From Candidatus Omnitrophota bacterium (GTDB taxonomy: Bacteria; Omnitrophota; Gorgyraeia; Gygaellales; Profunditerraquicolaceae), in assembly GCA_028715415.1 (NCBI GenBank), contig JAQURX010000016.1:1-40468 (forward strand): a DNA stretch of 40,468 nucleotides. The letters run 5' to 3'. The stretch's first letter is position 1. Each line of letters opens with the position of its first letter. A program made the position numbers and the translations under genes. The notes under the pieces were generated by a model that made no database searches, was not told the origin of the DNA, and saw nothing but the letters and a program-made list of their open reading frames with translations. Below are positions 17,066 through 26,807 of the stretch, one piece after another.

Positions 17066-18080
17066 GGGTAACCCCGTAGTTGCCAATATCAAGGAATCCG
17101 AAGAGGATGTAGTTTTGAATATGTCTCTTCGCCCGAAAAAATTGGGGGATTTTATCGGCCAGAAAGAAGTAGTTGATAATCTGAAAGTTTGTTTTACTGC
17201 CGCAAAACAAAGAAAAGAACCTCTCGAGCATGTGCTTCTGTCAGGGCCTCCGGGGTTGGGAAAGACTTCACTGTCCCATATAATTGCACATGAGATGGGT
17301 ACAAAGATTACCGCGACAAGCGGGCCTGCAATTGAACGCGCAGGCGACTTAATTGGCATTCTTACCAACTTGGAAAAGGGAGACGTTCTTTTTATTGACG
17401 AAATTCACCGGCTTTCTAAGGTAGTTGAAGAATTTCTTTATCCGGCAATGGAGAATTTTCAGATTGATTTTATTATTGATAAAGGGCAATTCGCGCGAAC
17501 GATAAAATTTAATTTAAAACCTTTTACTTTAATCGGGGCTACAACCCGCACAGGACTTTTAGCTGCCCCGCTTCGTGGAAGATTCGGGATATTTTATAAC
17601 CTGGATTTCTATAAAGTAGAGGATTTAGCTAAGATTATTAAGCATTCTGCAAAGTCTTTGGGTGTAGAGATAGATGATGAAGCAAGTCTTGAAATTGGCA
17701 GGCGCAGCAGGGGCACTCCTCGTGTTGCCAATAGGCTTTTGCGTCGCATAAGAGATTATGCACAGGTAGCTAACACAAAAAAGATTGATTGTTTGATTGC
17801 ATCAAAAACTTTGGATGAGCTTGGTATTGATAAGGCCGGGCTTGATGATTTGGATAGGAAAGTGCTAAAGCTAATCTTGGATTCTTATAGCGGGGGTCCC
17901 GTAGGTATTGAAGCTTTGGCAGCCAGCCTTAATGAGGAAGTTGATACGGTTGCAGATACTGTTGAGCCGTATCTGCTTAAGGCCGGATTCTTGAAGCGCA
18001 CCTCGCGTGGAAGGCTTGCCACTAAGCTTGCATTTGAGCACTTCGGAAAAAAATACGAAAAACAAGAAGAGATGTTTTAA
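17031..18080 (+). CDS. ruvB: Holliday junction branch-migration helicase RuvB
   Basis: Hexameric AAA+ motor that drives branch migration with RuvA. 349 aa. Walker A GPPGLGKTSLSH, Walker B VLFIDEIHRL, sensor 1 ATTRTGLLAAPLRGRFG, arginine-rich RSRGTPRVANRLLRR, and the C-terminal winged helix with GPVGIEALAASLNEE. The chosen ATG gives about 30 residues before the conserved SLRP block, matching the family, at the cost of a 35-nt overlap with scpA; no clear SD is visible, suggesting coupling. No ruvA or ruvC is nearby. Confidence 0.95.
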   Translation: MNNEQTRQALLKGNPVVANIKESEEDVVLNMSLRPKKLGDFIGQKEVVDNLKVCFTAAKQRKEPLEHVLLSGPPGLGKTSLSHIIAHEMGTKITATSGPAIERAGDLIGILTNLEKGDVLFIDEIHRLSKVVEEFLYPAMENFQIDFIIDKGQFARTIKFNLKPFTLIGATTRTGLLAAPLRGRFGIFYNLDFYKVEDLAKIIKHSAKSLGVEIDDEASLEIGRRSRGTPRVANRLLRRIRDYAQVANTKKIDCLIASKTLDELGIDKAGLDDLDRKVLKLILDSYSGGPVGIEALAASLNEEVDTVADTVEPYLLKAGFLKRTSRGRLATKLAFEHFGKKYEKQEEMF

Positions 18081-18098
18081 AATAACTAAGAGACAGGG

Positions 18099-18629
18099 AT
18101 GAAAATACTATTACATACCTGCTGTGCGCCTTGCTTAATCTATCCCTTGGAGATATTAAGGGAAAATAATTTTACGGTAGTAAGTTATTTCTATAATCCT
18201 AACATCCATTCTTACGCAGAATTTGAAAAAAGAAGGCAGGCTGTAGATTCTTTCGCGGGAAATGAAAAGATTGATGCGGTTTTCCCGCCTTACAATCCGA
18301 TTGAGTTTTTCCACGCGGTCTATCAAAAGGAGATCGGCAAAGAAAGATGCTCAATCTGTTGGCGTTTACGCCTTAATAAGACAGCTCTTGCGGCTAAGGC
18401 TTTGGGTTTCGAATATTTTACAACTACAATGTTGGTTAGCCCCTATCAGAGTCAGGAGATGCTTAAGGAAATAGGCGAGGATATCGGAAGGAAAGAACAG
18501 GTTAAGTTTTTCTATGAAGATTTCCGTCCGGGTTTCCGTAAAAGCCATGATCAAGCAAAGGCTAAAGGCATATATTGCCAGAAATATTGTGGATGTATTT
18601 TCTCGGAGATCGAAACTTGCAAGAAATAG
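18099..18629 (+). CDS. queH: Epoxyqueuosine reductase QueH (DUF208)
   Basis: Last step of queuosine synthesis, reducing epoxyqueuosine to queuosine in tRNA; the QueH family is the cobalamin-independent alternative to QueG. 176 aa. The ligand pattern is clear: HTCCAPC at the N terminus, ERCSICWRLRL in the middle, and YCQKYCGC near the C terminus, which hold an iron-sulfur cluster and a second metal site in this family. queA and tgt lie just downstream, so function and context agree. Confidence 0.92.
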   Translation: MKILLHTCCAPCLIYPLEILRENNFTVVSYFYNPNIHSYAEFEKRRQAVDSFAGNEKIDAVFPPYNPIEFFHAVYQKEIGKERCSICWRLRLNKTALAAKALGFEYFTTTMLVSPYQSQEMLKEIGEDIGRKEQVKFFYEDFRPGFRKSHDQAKAKGIYCQKYCGCIFSEIETCKK

Positions 18630-18832
18630 CCAAGACAATAATTTTACTCGGGATTATCTTAATTGCGATTGGAATAATTCTTTTCTTTGGCAAGAATATC
18701 CCTTTTATCGGAAAGCTTCCAGGGGATATTTGCATCCAGAAGAAGAATTTCACCTTTTATTTCCCCGTAGTTACATCTATTTTAGCGAGTGTGGCTTTGT
18801 CTCTAATTCTCTGGTTTTTTAACCGAAAATGA
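18617..18832 (+). CDS. DUF2905 small membrane protein
   Basis: 71 aa from a TTG at 18617, with SD GGAG at 18605-18608. The frame is open further upstream, but this start reproduces the usual DUF2905 N terminus (MQEIAKTIILLGIILIAIG). Two membrane helices (about 6-24 and 46-68) flank the family motif IGKLPGDICIQKKNFTFYFP. Function of the family is unknown. It overlaps queH by 13 nt and spoIID by 4 nt, so it is co-translated with both. Confidence 0.85.
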   Translation: MQEIAKTIILLGIILIAIGIILFFGKNIPFIGKLPGDICIQKKNFTFYFPVVTSILASVALSLILWFFNRK

Positions 18833-19968
18833 GAAAGATTAGTGTATTAGTATTTATCCTGATTGTTTTCTTGCAGGTTTCTTTGGGTTTTTGTTTCGCC
18901 AAAGAGCCGAATCCTGTTCGTGTAGCTATAGCACAGGATATTTCTGCTTTAAGAATTAAGATTGAAGGTTTTTACGAAGTAATTAATCCAAAAACTAACA
19001 AAGTTTTATACCGCGGCAGGCATTTGAATTCTACCGCAACCGTTTATAAAGGCGGAATTTTGCTCGCTAATGTAAGGCCAAAGTCAGATAGGCTTTTTAT
19101 CAGGACCTACGATCCCGATGAGATTATTATAAACGGAAGAAGGTTTAGAGGGGATATTGAATTGATCAAAGCTCCGGATGCGCATTTATTAGCGATTAAT
19201 CACATCGGTTTGGAATCGTATGTTAAGGGGATTCTTTTCCATGAGGTTTCGCATTACTGGCCGGTTGAAGTTTTAAAAACACAGGCGATTGTCTGCCGTT
19301 CTTATGCCTTATATCAATGCCAGGAAAACAAAAATAAAGATTTTGATGTTACCAATGATACATATTCTCAGGTTTATGGCGGGTTGACTTCCGAGAGATT
19401 GCGAACAAGTAAAGCAGTTGATGAAACTAAAGGAATGGTTTTATTTTTTAATGGTAAGATTCTGCCTGCTTTTTTTCATGCTACCTGCGGAGGTTTTACG
19501 GAGAATGTTTCAGCGCTTTGGAACCTGCAAAATTCCGCGTTAAGCGGGGTTAAATGCGATTTTTGTAAAGAATCACCGCATTTTAATTGGCACTGTTGTT
19601 TATCAGCAAAAGAAATTGAGGAAAAATTATTAAAAGCCGGAATTAAGATCCAAGGCATAAAAGATATATTAGTGGTAAGTAGGAATAATTCCGGCCGCGT
19701 TGTGAATCTTAAAGTAACCGGTAGTGAAAAAGAAATGGATATTTTGGCTAAAGATTTCAGGAATATTATTGGTTCAAATATTATAAAAAGCACAAATTTT
19801 AATGTTACTTCAGTAAAGGGAGATTTTATCTTTGAGGGGCTTGGTTGGGGCCATGGTGTTGGTTTGTGCCAATGGGGCGCATATTTTATGGCAAAGCAAG
19901 GGTCTAAATTTGAAGAAATTCTTAAGTTCTATTATCCCGGAGCAGAGATCATCTCGATTGGACAATGA
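18829..19968 (+). CDS. SpoIID/LytB domain protein (probable lytic transglycosylase)
   Basis: Exported protein of 379 aa with an N-terminal signal peptide (about 1-24). The SpoIID domain covers about 95-375: SYVKGILFHEVSHYWPVEVL (includes the catalytic Glu position), LKTQAIVCRSYALY, the FFHATCGGFTE block and the C-terminal GWGHGVGLCQWGAYFMA. In sporulators SpoIID cleaves denuded glycan strands. Homologues occur in many non-sporulating bacteria, where a peptidoglycan-remodelling role is assumed. A CDFCKES and HCC cysteine cluster (about 244-262) is present. It is coupled by 4-nt overlaps to both neighbours. Confidence 0.88.
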   Translation: MRKISVLVFILIVFLQVSLGFCFAKEPNPVRVAIAQDISALRIKIEGFYEVINPKTNKVLYRGRHLNSTATVYKGGILLANVRPKSDRLFIRTYDPDEIIINGRRFRGDIELIKAPDAHLLAINHIGLESYVKGILFHEVSHYWPVEVLKTQAIVCRSYALYQCQENKNKDFDVTNDTYSQVYGGLTSERLRTSKAVDETKGMVLFFNGKILPAFFHATCGGFTENVSALWNLQNSALSGVKCDFCKESPHFNWHCCLSAKEIEEKLLKAGIKIQGIKDILVVSRNNSGRVVNLKVTGSEKEMDILAKDFRNIIGSNIIKSTNFNVTSVKGDFIFEGLGWGHGVGLCQWGAYFMAKQGSKFEEILKFYYPGAEIISIGQ

Positions 19969-20954
19969 AATTAGCTAACTTTGATTATAATTTACCTAAA
20001 GAATTAATCGCGCAGCATCCTTTAAAAGAAAGGGACAGCGCAAAACTTATGGTCTTAAACCGTAAGGACAAAAGCATAGAGCATTGTGTTTTTAAAGATA
20101 TAGTTAATTATTTCCGCAAAGAAGATTTAATTATTTTAAATGACACAAGGGTTTTATCTTGCAGGTTAGAAGGTAAGCGTTTAACAGGAGGCAGGGTTGA
20201 GGTTTTATTATTAAATCAAGAGAAAGGGATGACTTTTAAAGCCATGATTAAGCCTGCAAGGTTAAGATTGAATGAAGAAATCAAATTTAACAATGGCTCT
20301 CTTGTTGGAAGGTTAACTGAAAGAAACAGGATTAGTTTTAGCGCAAATTCCGTCCAAGAGGTTTATTCTCACGGCCAAGTCCCGCTTCCTCCTTATATAA
20401 AAAGAATTCCTGATGAATCTGATAAGGATTATTATCAGACTGTTTATGCGATTAAGGATGGAGCGATTGCATCTCCAACTGCCGGGTTGCATTTTACTAA
20501 AGAATTGATGAAAGATATTCAAGGTTTAGGAGTAAATTTTGCTTCGCTTACTTTGCATGTCGGATTAGGTACTTTTAAACCGGTAAAAACCGATAATATA
20601 GAAGATCATATAATGGAGTCCGAATTGTTTAATATTCCTGATAAGACGATAAAGTGTTTGGAGAAAGCGAAAAAAAATAACGCGCGTGTTTGCGCGGTAG
20701 GAACGACTAGCTTACGCAGCCTTGAAACTTATGCTTTGGGATTAAGAGACGGCGTTACCAATTTATATATTACTCCCGGTTTTAAGTTTAATCTTGCGGA
20801 TTGCCTTTTAACGAATTTCCACCTGCCTTGCACTACACTTTTTATGCTGGTGTGTGCTTTTGCCGGGGAAGATTTCGCAAAGAAAGCTTATAAGATTGCA
20901 GTAGAGAAGGAATACAGGTTTTATAGTTATGGCGATGCAATGTTAATTTTATAG
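19965..20954 (+). CDS. queA: S-adenosylmethionine:tRNA ribosyltransferase-isomerase
   Basis: Transfers and isomerises the ribosyl part of SAM onto preQ1 in tRNA, giving epoxyqueuosine. 329 aa. Conserved blocks: FDYNLPKELIAQHPLKERDSA, ILNDTRVLSCRLEGKR, the PLPPYIKR segment, AIASPTAGLHFT, LHVGLGTFKPV, GTTSLRSLET and the C-terminal LLTNFHLPCTTLFMLVCAF. It overlaps spoIID by 4 nt. A strong inverted repeat separates it from tgt. Confidence 0.96.
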   Translation: MKLANFDYNLPKELIAQHPLKERDSAKLMVLNRKDKSIEHCVFKDIVNYFRKEDLIILNDTRVLSCRLEGKRLTGGRVEVLLLNQEKGMTFKAMIKPARLRLNEEIKFNNGSLVGRLTERNRISFSANSVQEVYSHGQVPLPPYIKRIPDESDKDYYQTVYAIKDGAIASPTAGLHFTKELMKDIQGLGVNFASLTLHVGLGTFKPVKTDNIEDHIMESELFNIPDKTIKCLEKAKKNNARVCAVGTTSLRSLETYALGLRDGVTNLYITPGFKFNLADCLLTNFHLPCTTLFMLVCAFAGEDFAKKAYKIAVEKEYRFYSYGDAMLIL

Positions 20955-20970
20955 AGTAAGCTGATGAATT

Positions 20971-22894
<1,924 letters not shown>

Positions 22895-22930
22895 AGTTTA
22901 TTAATCATTAACAAAACTAGGGAGAAAAGA

Positions 22931-23287
22931 ATGGAAAGAATAAAAATGATTGAAGCAGGGTTTGCCAAAAAAGATGTCCCAGCTTTTAATGTTGGAGACA
23001 ATGTAAAAGTTATGGTTAAGATACCGGAAGGCCCTGATAAGGTGCGTTTGCATCCCTTTGAGGGCGTGGTTATTTCAAAACAAGGCACTGGGATCAACCA
23101 GAACTTTACCGTAAGAAAAGTTTCTTATGGAGAAGGTATTGAACGCGTATTCCCTTTGCATTCACCCAGTATTGAACGAATTGAAGTTTTACGTTCAGGA
23201 AAAGTTAAGAAAGCAAAGCTGTTTTATTTAAGAGGCAAGGTTGGAAAGCGTGCAACAAAGATTGAATCCAAGGAAGAAAAAGCGTAA
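22931..23287 (+). CDS. rplS: 50S ribosomal protein L19
   Basis: Ribosomal protein at the 30S-50S interface. 118 aa. The diagnostic FTVRKVSYGEGIERVFPLHS and KLFYLRGKVGKR blocks are present and the basic C terminus is normal. SD AGGGAGA precedes the ATG. It follows trmD by 36 nt, its usual neighbour; the stop is 9 nt before the left arm of a palindromic element. Confidence 0.97.
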   Translation: MERIKMIEAGFAKKDVPAFNVGDNVKVMVKIPEGPDKVRLHPFEGVVISKQGTGINQNFTVRKVSYGEGIERVFPLHSPSIERIEVLRSGKVKKAKLFYLRGKVGKRATKIESKEEKA

Positions 23288-23296
23288 TTTTGCTTT

Positions 23297-23391
23297 ACCC
23301 CCACACCTTGTTAAAAATATTAAGATGTTATTTAGGATAAATTTAAGAATTATTTCTGTATGACTGTAAATTTAAAACAAGGTGTGGGGGT
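23297..23391. repeat. Palindromic element copy 1 (ACCCCCACACC arms)
   Basis: Perfect 16-nt inverted arms ACCCCCACACCTTGTT (23297-23312) and its reverse complement (23376-23391) enclose a 63-nt AT-rich centre. The outer 11 nt, ACCCCCACACC, are identical to the arms of the element inside the ferredoxin gene at 30320-30380. The right arm is read as residues of the annotated rnhB N terminus. No T-tract follows, so it is not a standard rplS terminator. Confidence 0.8.
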
Positions 23392-23989
23392 TTATTACGA
23401 ACGCAAACTTAAAAAGCAAGGGTACGATTTAATTATAGGTGTAGATGAAGCAGGCAGAGGCCCTCTGGCAGGCCCTGTGGTTGCTGCGGCAGTTGCATTA
23501 AAAACCTTCCATTTTAAAAATCGCATAGATGATTCAAAGAAGCTTACCTCCGATTTAAGAGAAAAGGCTTTTTTGGAGATTATCAAGAAATCTATATTTG
23601 GCATAGCAATAATCAATGAGCAGATTATCGACCGCCTTAATATCCTGGTTGCAACACGCATAGCTATGGAAGAGGCGGTTAGTTCTTTGTTAAAGAAAGC
23701 CAGCTGTTTAGGCTTAAAGAAAACCCATGTTATTGTAGATGGCAATATGAACCTTGATATAAAACTGCCAAATACTGCTATTATCAAGGGGGATGCGAAA
23801 TCAAAGAGTATTGCTTCAGCATCAATTTTGGCTAAGGTAACCCGCGACCGGATAATGAATATTTATGATAAAGTGTACCCTCAGTATGGGTTTGTAAAGC
23901 ATAAAGGTTATCCAACTTGCGAACACAGGGCCACCATAAAGAAAATCGGTTTATCTTTAATCCACAGAAAGACTTTTTCAAGTGTCTGA
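23360..23989 (+). CDS. rnhB: Ribonuclease HII
   Basis: Removes ribonucleotides and RNA from RNA-DNA hybrids. The catalytic block IIGVDEAGRGPLAGPVVAA holds the first Asp-Glu pair; the later Asp is in HVIVDGNMN, and the SIASASILAKVTRDR block is present. 209 aa from the ATG at 23360, but that ATG lies within the centre of a palindromic element whose right arm encodes KQGVGV. A GTG at 23384 would give a protein starting just before YYERKLKKQGYD, which fits the usual N terminus better. No clear SD exists for either, so the start is uncertain. It overlaps yraN by 8 nt. Confidence 0.93.
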   Translation: MTVNLKQGVGVYYERKLKKQGYDLIIGVDEAGRGPLAGPVVAAAVALKTFHFKNRIDDSKKLTSDLREKAFLEIIKKSIFGIAIINEQIIDRLNILVATRIAMEEAVSSLLKKASCLGLKKTHVIVDGNMNLDIKLPNTAIIKGDAKSKSIASASILAKVTRDRIMNIYDKVYPQYGFVKHKGYPTCEHRATIKKIGLSLIHRKTFSSV

Positions 23990-24359
23990 TAATTTAATCT
24001 TAGGGAATAAGGGCGAAGATTTAGCCGCCGGTTTTTTAAAAGAAAACGGTTATAAGATTATCATCCGTAATTATAAATCAAAACTTGGTGAAGTTGACAT
24101 TGTGGCTTTTGATAAAGATGTGCTTTGTTTCATTGAGGTTAAGACGAGGAATTCATTAGAGTTCGGCTTGCCGAAAGAAGCGGTTTCACCTTTTAAGCAA
24201 AGGCAGCTTGCCAAAGCAGCATTGCTTTTCCTGAAAGAAAAGAAGTTCTTAAATAAAAAAGCGCGTTTTGATATTGTTTCTGTTTTGTGCTCTCAAAGCT
24301 CTCCAAAGATAGATTTGATTAAAAATGCATTTGAATTGGATGAAAGTTTTTCTTTGTAA
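23982..24359 (+). CDS. YraN/UPF0102 endonuclease-like protein
   Basis: 125 aa from a GTG overlapping the rnhB end by 8 nt. The family pattern is clear: GNKGEDLAAGFLKENGYKII, then the nuclease-like core GEVDIVAFD and CFIEVKTRNS with the D-ExK arrangement, and FDIVSV. UPF0102 proteins resemble Holliday-junction resolvase-type nucleases, but their physiological role is unsettled. rnhB-yraN adjacency is common. Confidence 0.9.
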   Translation: MSDNLILGNKGEDLAAGFLKENGYKIIIRNYKSKLGEVDIVAFDKDVLCFIEVKTRNSLEFGLPKEAVSPFKQRQLAKAALLFLKEKKFLNKKARFDIVSVLCSQSSPKIDLIKNAFELDESFSL

Positions 24360-24381
24360 TGAACGAAAAAAACGATATAAT
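24354..24381 (+). promoter_or_regulatory. Promoter for fchA-folD, possibly giving a leaderless mRNA
   Basis: TTGTAA (24354-24359), 16-bp spacer, perfect TATAAT (24376-24381). The fchA ATG is only 8 nt after the -10 box, where transcription would be expected to begin, and no SD is visible. A leaderless or near-leaderless transcript is therefore predicted. The -35 overlaps the yraN stop. Confidence 0.55.
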
Positions 24382-24389
24382 CAATTCCT

Positions 24390-24953
24390 ATGGATTATAA
24401 ATCCCAATCTCTAGAAAAGTATCTTGTTGATTTAAGCGCTAAGCTTCCTGCTCCGGGAGGCGGGTCTGCCAGCGCACTTTCTGCGGCATTAGGCGCTTCC
24501 TTAATCAGCATGGTAATTAATTTTACAATCGGTAAGCCAAAATATGCTGCATTTGAAACAGACCTCAAGAAAACTCTTAATAAATCCGAAAAACTAAGAA
24601 TTGAATTCTTAAAATTAGTAGATTTAGATATCGTTGCATATAAAAGTAAGAATTTAAGGGATTCTCTTAATGTCCCTTTTATGATCTGCAGGCTTTGTTA
24701 TGAAGGCCTTAAGTTATGCCCAGCCTTAATAAAGAAAGGTAATGTCAATTTAATCAGCGATGTGGCAGTTGCTGCAGTATTGTTAGAGGCTGCATTCACC
24801 AGTGCATATTTTAATGTTGAGGTAAATTTAAAAAGTTTAGGGGATGAAAAGTTAGCGCAATCAATGAGAAAAGAATTAAATTTAGCCGGCAAGAATATAA
24901 AAAAAGTTAGAAAGCTTACGGAGGAGAAAGTTGGCAAGATTATTAGAGGGTAA
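24390..24953 (+). CDS. fchA: Methenyltetrahydrofolate cyclohydrolase (FchA/FTCD_C family)
   Basis: 187 aa, all-helical formiminotransferase-cyclodeaminase family. The N-terminal signature KLPAPGGGSASALSAALGAS is diagnostic, and the LISDVAVAAVLLEAAFTSAY block is present. In acetogens and methylotrophs stand-alone members hydrolyse 5,10-methenyl-THF to 10-formyl-THF or act in reverse; a cyclodeaminase role would need a formiminotransferase partner, which is not here. It is immediately followed by, and overlaps by 23 nt, a folD whose own cyclohydrolase lysine is replaced, so this gene likely provides that activity. Confidence 0.88.
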   Translation: MDYKSQSLEKYLVDLSAKLPAPGGGSASALSAALGASLISMVINFTIGKPKYAAFETDLKKTLNKSEKLRIEFLKLVDLDIVAYKSKNLRDSLNVPFMICRLCYEGLKLCPALIKKGNVNLISDVAVAAVLLEAAFTSAYFNVEVNLKSLGDEKLAQSMRKELNLAGKNIKKVRKLTEEKVGKIIRG

Positions 24954-25782
24954 GCCGATTGCTGAGGCGATAAAAGAACAAATTAAGAAAGATGTCCTAG
25001 CGTTAAAAAATAGGCCTGTATTGGCGAGCGTTATGGCCGGGGATAATGCCGGGGCAGAGGCATATGTTAAATCGCAGAAAAGAGCTGCAGAAAATTTGGG
25101 GATAGATTATCAACTCCATAAACTATCAGCTGATACCACTGAAGAATCTCTAATTTCATTTATTCAGAAACTTGATTCTGATAAATCGATTAATGGTATT
25201 ATTGTCCAAATGCCACTTCCAGCACAGATAGATTATAAAAAAATAAGCCAATATATTTTACCCGAAAAAGATATTGAAGGGATGAATCCAGCAAATATCG
25301 GAAAGATTTTAGTTGGGATTTTATCTGGTAAGGCTAAAATTATCCCTTGTACAGCGGCAAGTGTTATGGAGTTATTAAATAGCACAGGTGTAGATTTATA
25401 TGGTAAAGAAGTTGTTATCGTAGGCCATAGCGAGATTGTAGGAAAACCTTTAGCGCTTTTACTTTTAGAAAAATTCGCTACAGTAACGGTTTGCCATATC
25501 GGGACAAGCAAGGCTGGTAAGTTAGAGGAACATGTAAAGAAAGCTGAGGTTTTAATCGTTGCAGTGGGAAGAGCTGGTTTAATCAAGGGCGATTGGGTTA
25601 AGGAGGGCGCAATTGTTGTTGATGTTGGTATAAATCGGGTTGCTGAAAAGATAGTCGGTGACGTTGAGTTTGAAGCAGCTGAGAAACGGGCTTCCTATAT
25701 TACGCCTGTTCCCGGTGGAGTAGGCCCGTTAACAGTCACAATGTTAATGCGTAACCTAGTTGAGGCAGCAAAACTGCAGTAA
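24931..25782 (+). CDS. folD: Methylenetetrahydrofolate dehydrogenase FolD, cyclohydrolase Lys replaced
   Basis: 283 aa from a TTG with strong SD GGAGG. Overall fold is normal: NGIIVQMPLP, VVIVGHSEIVGKPLALLL (Rossmann), GDWVKEGAIVVDVGINR, ASYITPVPGGVGPLTV. The active-site segment reads AYVKSQKRAAENLGI. Aligned on Tyr (Tyr45), the position of the essential cyclohydrolase Lys (YVxxK in bifunctional enzymes) is Gln49. The downstream KDVDG motif reads KDIEG, with Glu for the second Asp. From established work on bifunctional FolD-type enzymes, losing that Lys abolishes cyclohydrolase while dehydrogenase can persist. The inference is a dehydrogenase-only FolD working with FchA. It is coupled to fchA by a 23-nt overlap. 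Confidence 0.93.
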   Translation: MARLLEGKPIAEAIKEQIKKDVLALKNRPVLASVMAGDNAGAEAYVKSQKRAAENLGIDYQLHKLSADTTEESLISFIQKLDSDKSINGIIVQMPLPAQIDYKKISQYILPEKDIEGMNPANIGKILVGILSGKAKIIPCTAASVMELLNSTGVDLYGKEVVIVGHSEIVGKPLALLLLEKFATVTVCHIGTSKAGKLEEHVKKAEVLIVAVGRAGLIKGDWVKEGAIVVDVGINRVAEKIVGDVEFEAAEKRASYITPVPGGVGPLTVTMLMRNLVEAAKLQ

Positions 25783-25791
25783 GGAGGAAAA

Positions 25792-26445
25792 ATGGCTTCA
25801 GAGAGTAAATTTTCCATAAGCGAAGCTTTTAGCTTTGGATGGAAGGCAATGAAGGAGAATTTTGTTTTCTTTCTCAAGGCTTTGATTACAACCGGGCTTA
25901 TCCAGATTATTCTTAATGCTTGCTATGAAAAAACAATTAAAACCTTTTTCCCAGCCGGTGTAATATTTTATATTGCATCTGTGCTGGCTGGATGTATTTT
26001 CTATATGGGGTACGTTACAATTTCTTTGAAATTCTGCGATAAAGAAGAGAAAAAATTCTCTGACATTTTTTCCTCATACCCTTTATTTTTTAATTTCTTA
26101 TTCGCTTCGATAGTTAATGGGATAGTAGTGTTTATTGGATTATTGTTGTTGATTGTCCCCGGGATAATCTTATTAATTAGGCTTCGTTATTTTGGTTACT
26201 TTATCGTTGATAAGTCTTGCGGGCCGATAGAGGCTTTGAAGAAAAGCTTTGAGTTGACAAAGGGCTCTACTTGGAATCTATTTGTCCTTGTCTTAGCGCA
26301 GATCGGCGTCGTAATCCTTGGTTTTATTGCATTATTTATCGGTTTATTTGCGGCTATCCCTACGACAATGGTAGCTGATGCTTTTGTCTATCGGGCATTG
26401 CTTAATAGTAAAGAGCCTTCACAGGGGGTTACTCCTTCGGTTTAA
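25792..26445 (+). CDS. Polytopic membrane protein, unknown function
   Basis: 217 aa with about five or six hydrophobic helices. The segment LLLIVPGIILLIRLRYFG followed by GPIEALKKSFELTKG resembles the glycerophosphodiesterase-type membrane domain and DUF975-like proteins, which are often of unknown function. SD AAGGAGGA is strong and the gene begins 9 nt after folD, so it is probably in the same transcript. There is no catalytic motif. Any link to one-carbon metabolism is positional only. Confidence 0.75.
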   Translation: MASESKFSISEAFSFGWKAMKENFVFFLKALITTGLIQIILNACYEKTIKTFFPAGVIFYIASVLAGCIFYMGYVTISLKFCDKEEKKFSDIFSSYPLFFNFLFASIVNGIVVFIGLLLLIVPGIILLIRLRYFGYFIVDKSCGPIEALKKSFELTKGSTWNLFVLVLAQIGVVILGFIALFIGLFAAIPTTMVADAFVYRALLNSKEPSQGVTPSV

Positions 26446-26468
26446 TTTGGCATCAAGTTGATATATAG

Positions 26469-26798
26469 ATGAAAACCGTAATTTTGCTGACAGTTTCTAA
26501 CGTATTCATGACTTTTGCCTGGTATGGGCATTTGAAATTCAAGAATTCGCCGCTTTGGATTGTTGTTTTGGTAAGTTGGGGGATAGCTTTTGCGGAATAT
26601 TGTTTTCAAGTGCCTGCCAACCGGATTGGCCATTACCGATATTCTGCGGCACAATTAAAAACAATCCAGGAAGTTATAACACTCGTTGTTTTTACGGTCT
26701 TTTCAATAATCTATTTAAAAGAAGAATTTAAATGGAACTACGCGGTAGGTTTTTTATGTATTCTGCTTGCAGTGTTCTTTATATTTAAAAAGTGGTAG
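26469..26798 (+). CDS. DUF486 family small membrane protein
   Basis: 109 aa with four predicted membrane helices. The characteristic DUF486 sequence is visible: TFAWYGHLKF, WGIAFAEYCFQVPANRIG, FSAAQLK-like YSAAQLKTIQEVITL and FSIIYLKEEFKWNY. The family resembles a small DMT-type transporter half; its substrate is unknown. It has no strong SD. It is followed by 332 nt of non-coding, highly structured DNA. Confidence 0.85.
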   Translation: MKTVILLTVSNVFMTFAWYGHLKFKNSPLWIVVLVSWGIAFAEYCFQVPANRIGHYRYSAAQLKTIQEVITLVVFTVFSIIYLKEEFKWNYAVGFLCILLAVFFIFKKW

Positions 26799-26807
26799 CT
26801 CTTTCTT

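Noticed and set aside
18575-18616. ATG start extending the DUF2905 protein by 14 residues
   Set aside because: It would overlap queH by 55 nt; the TTG at 18617 has an SD and reproduces the usual family N terminus.
23297-23391. Palindrome as a simple rplS terminator
   Set aside because: Stem arms are 63 nt apart with no T-tract after the right arm, and the same arm sequence recurs inside a coding gene.
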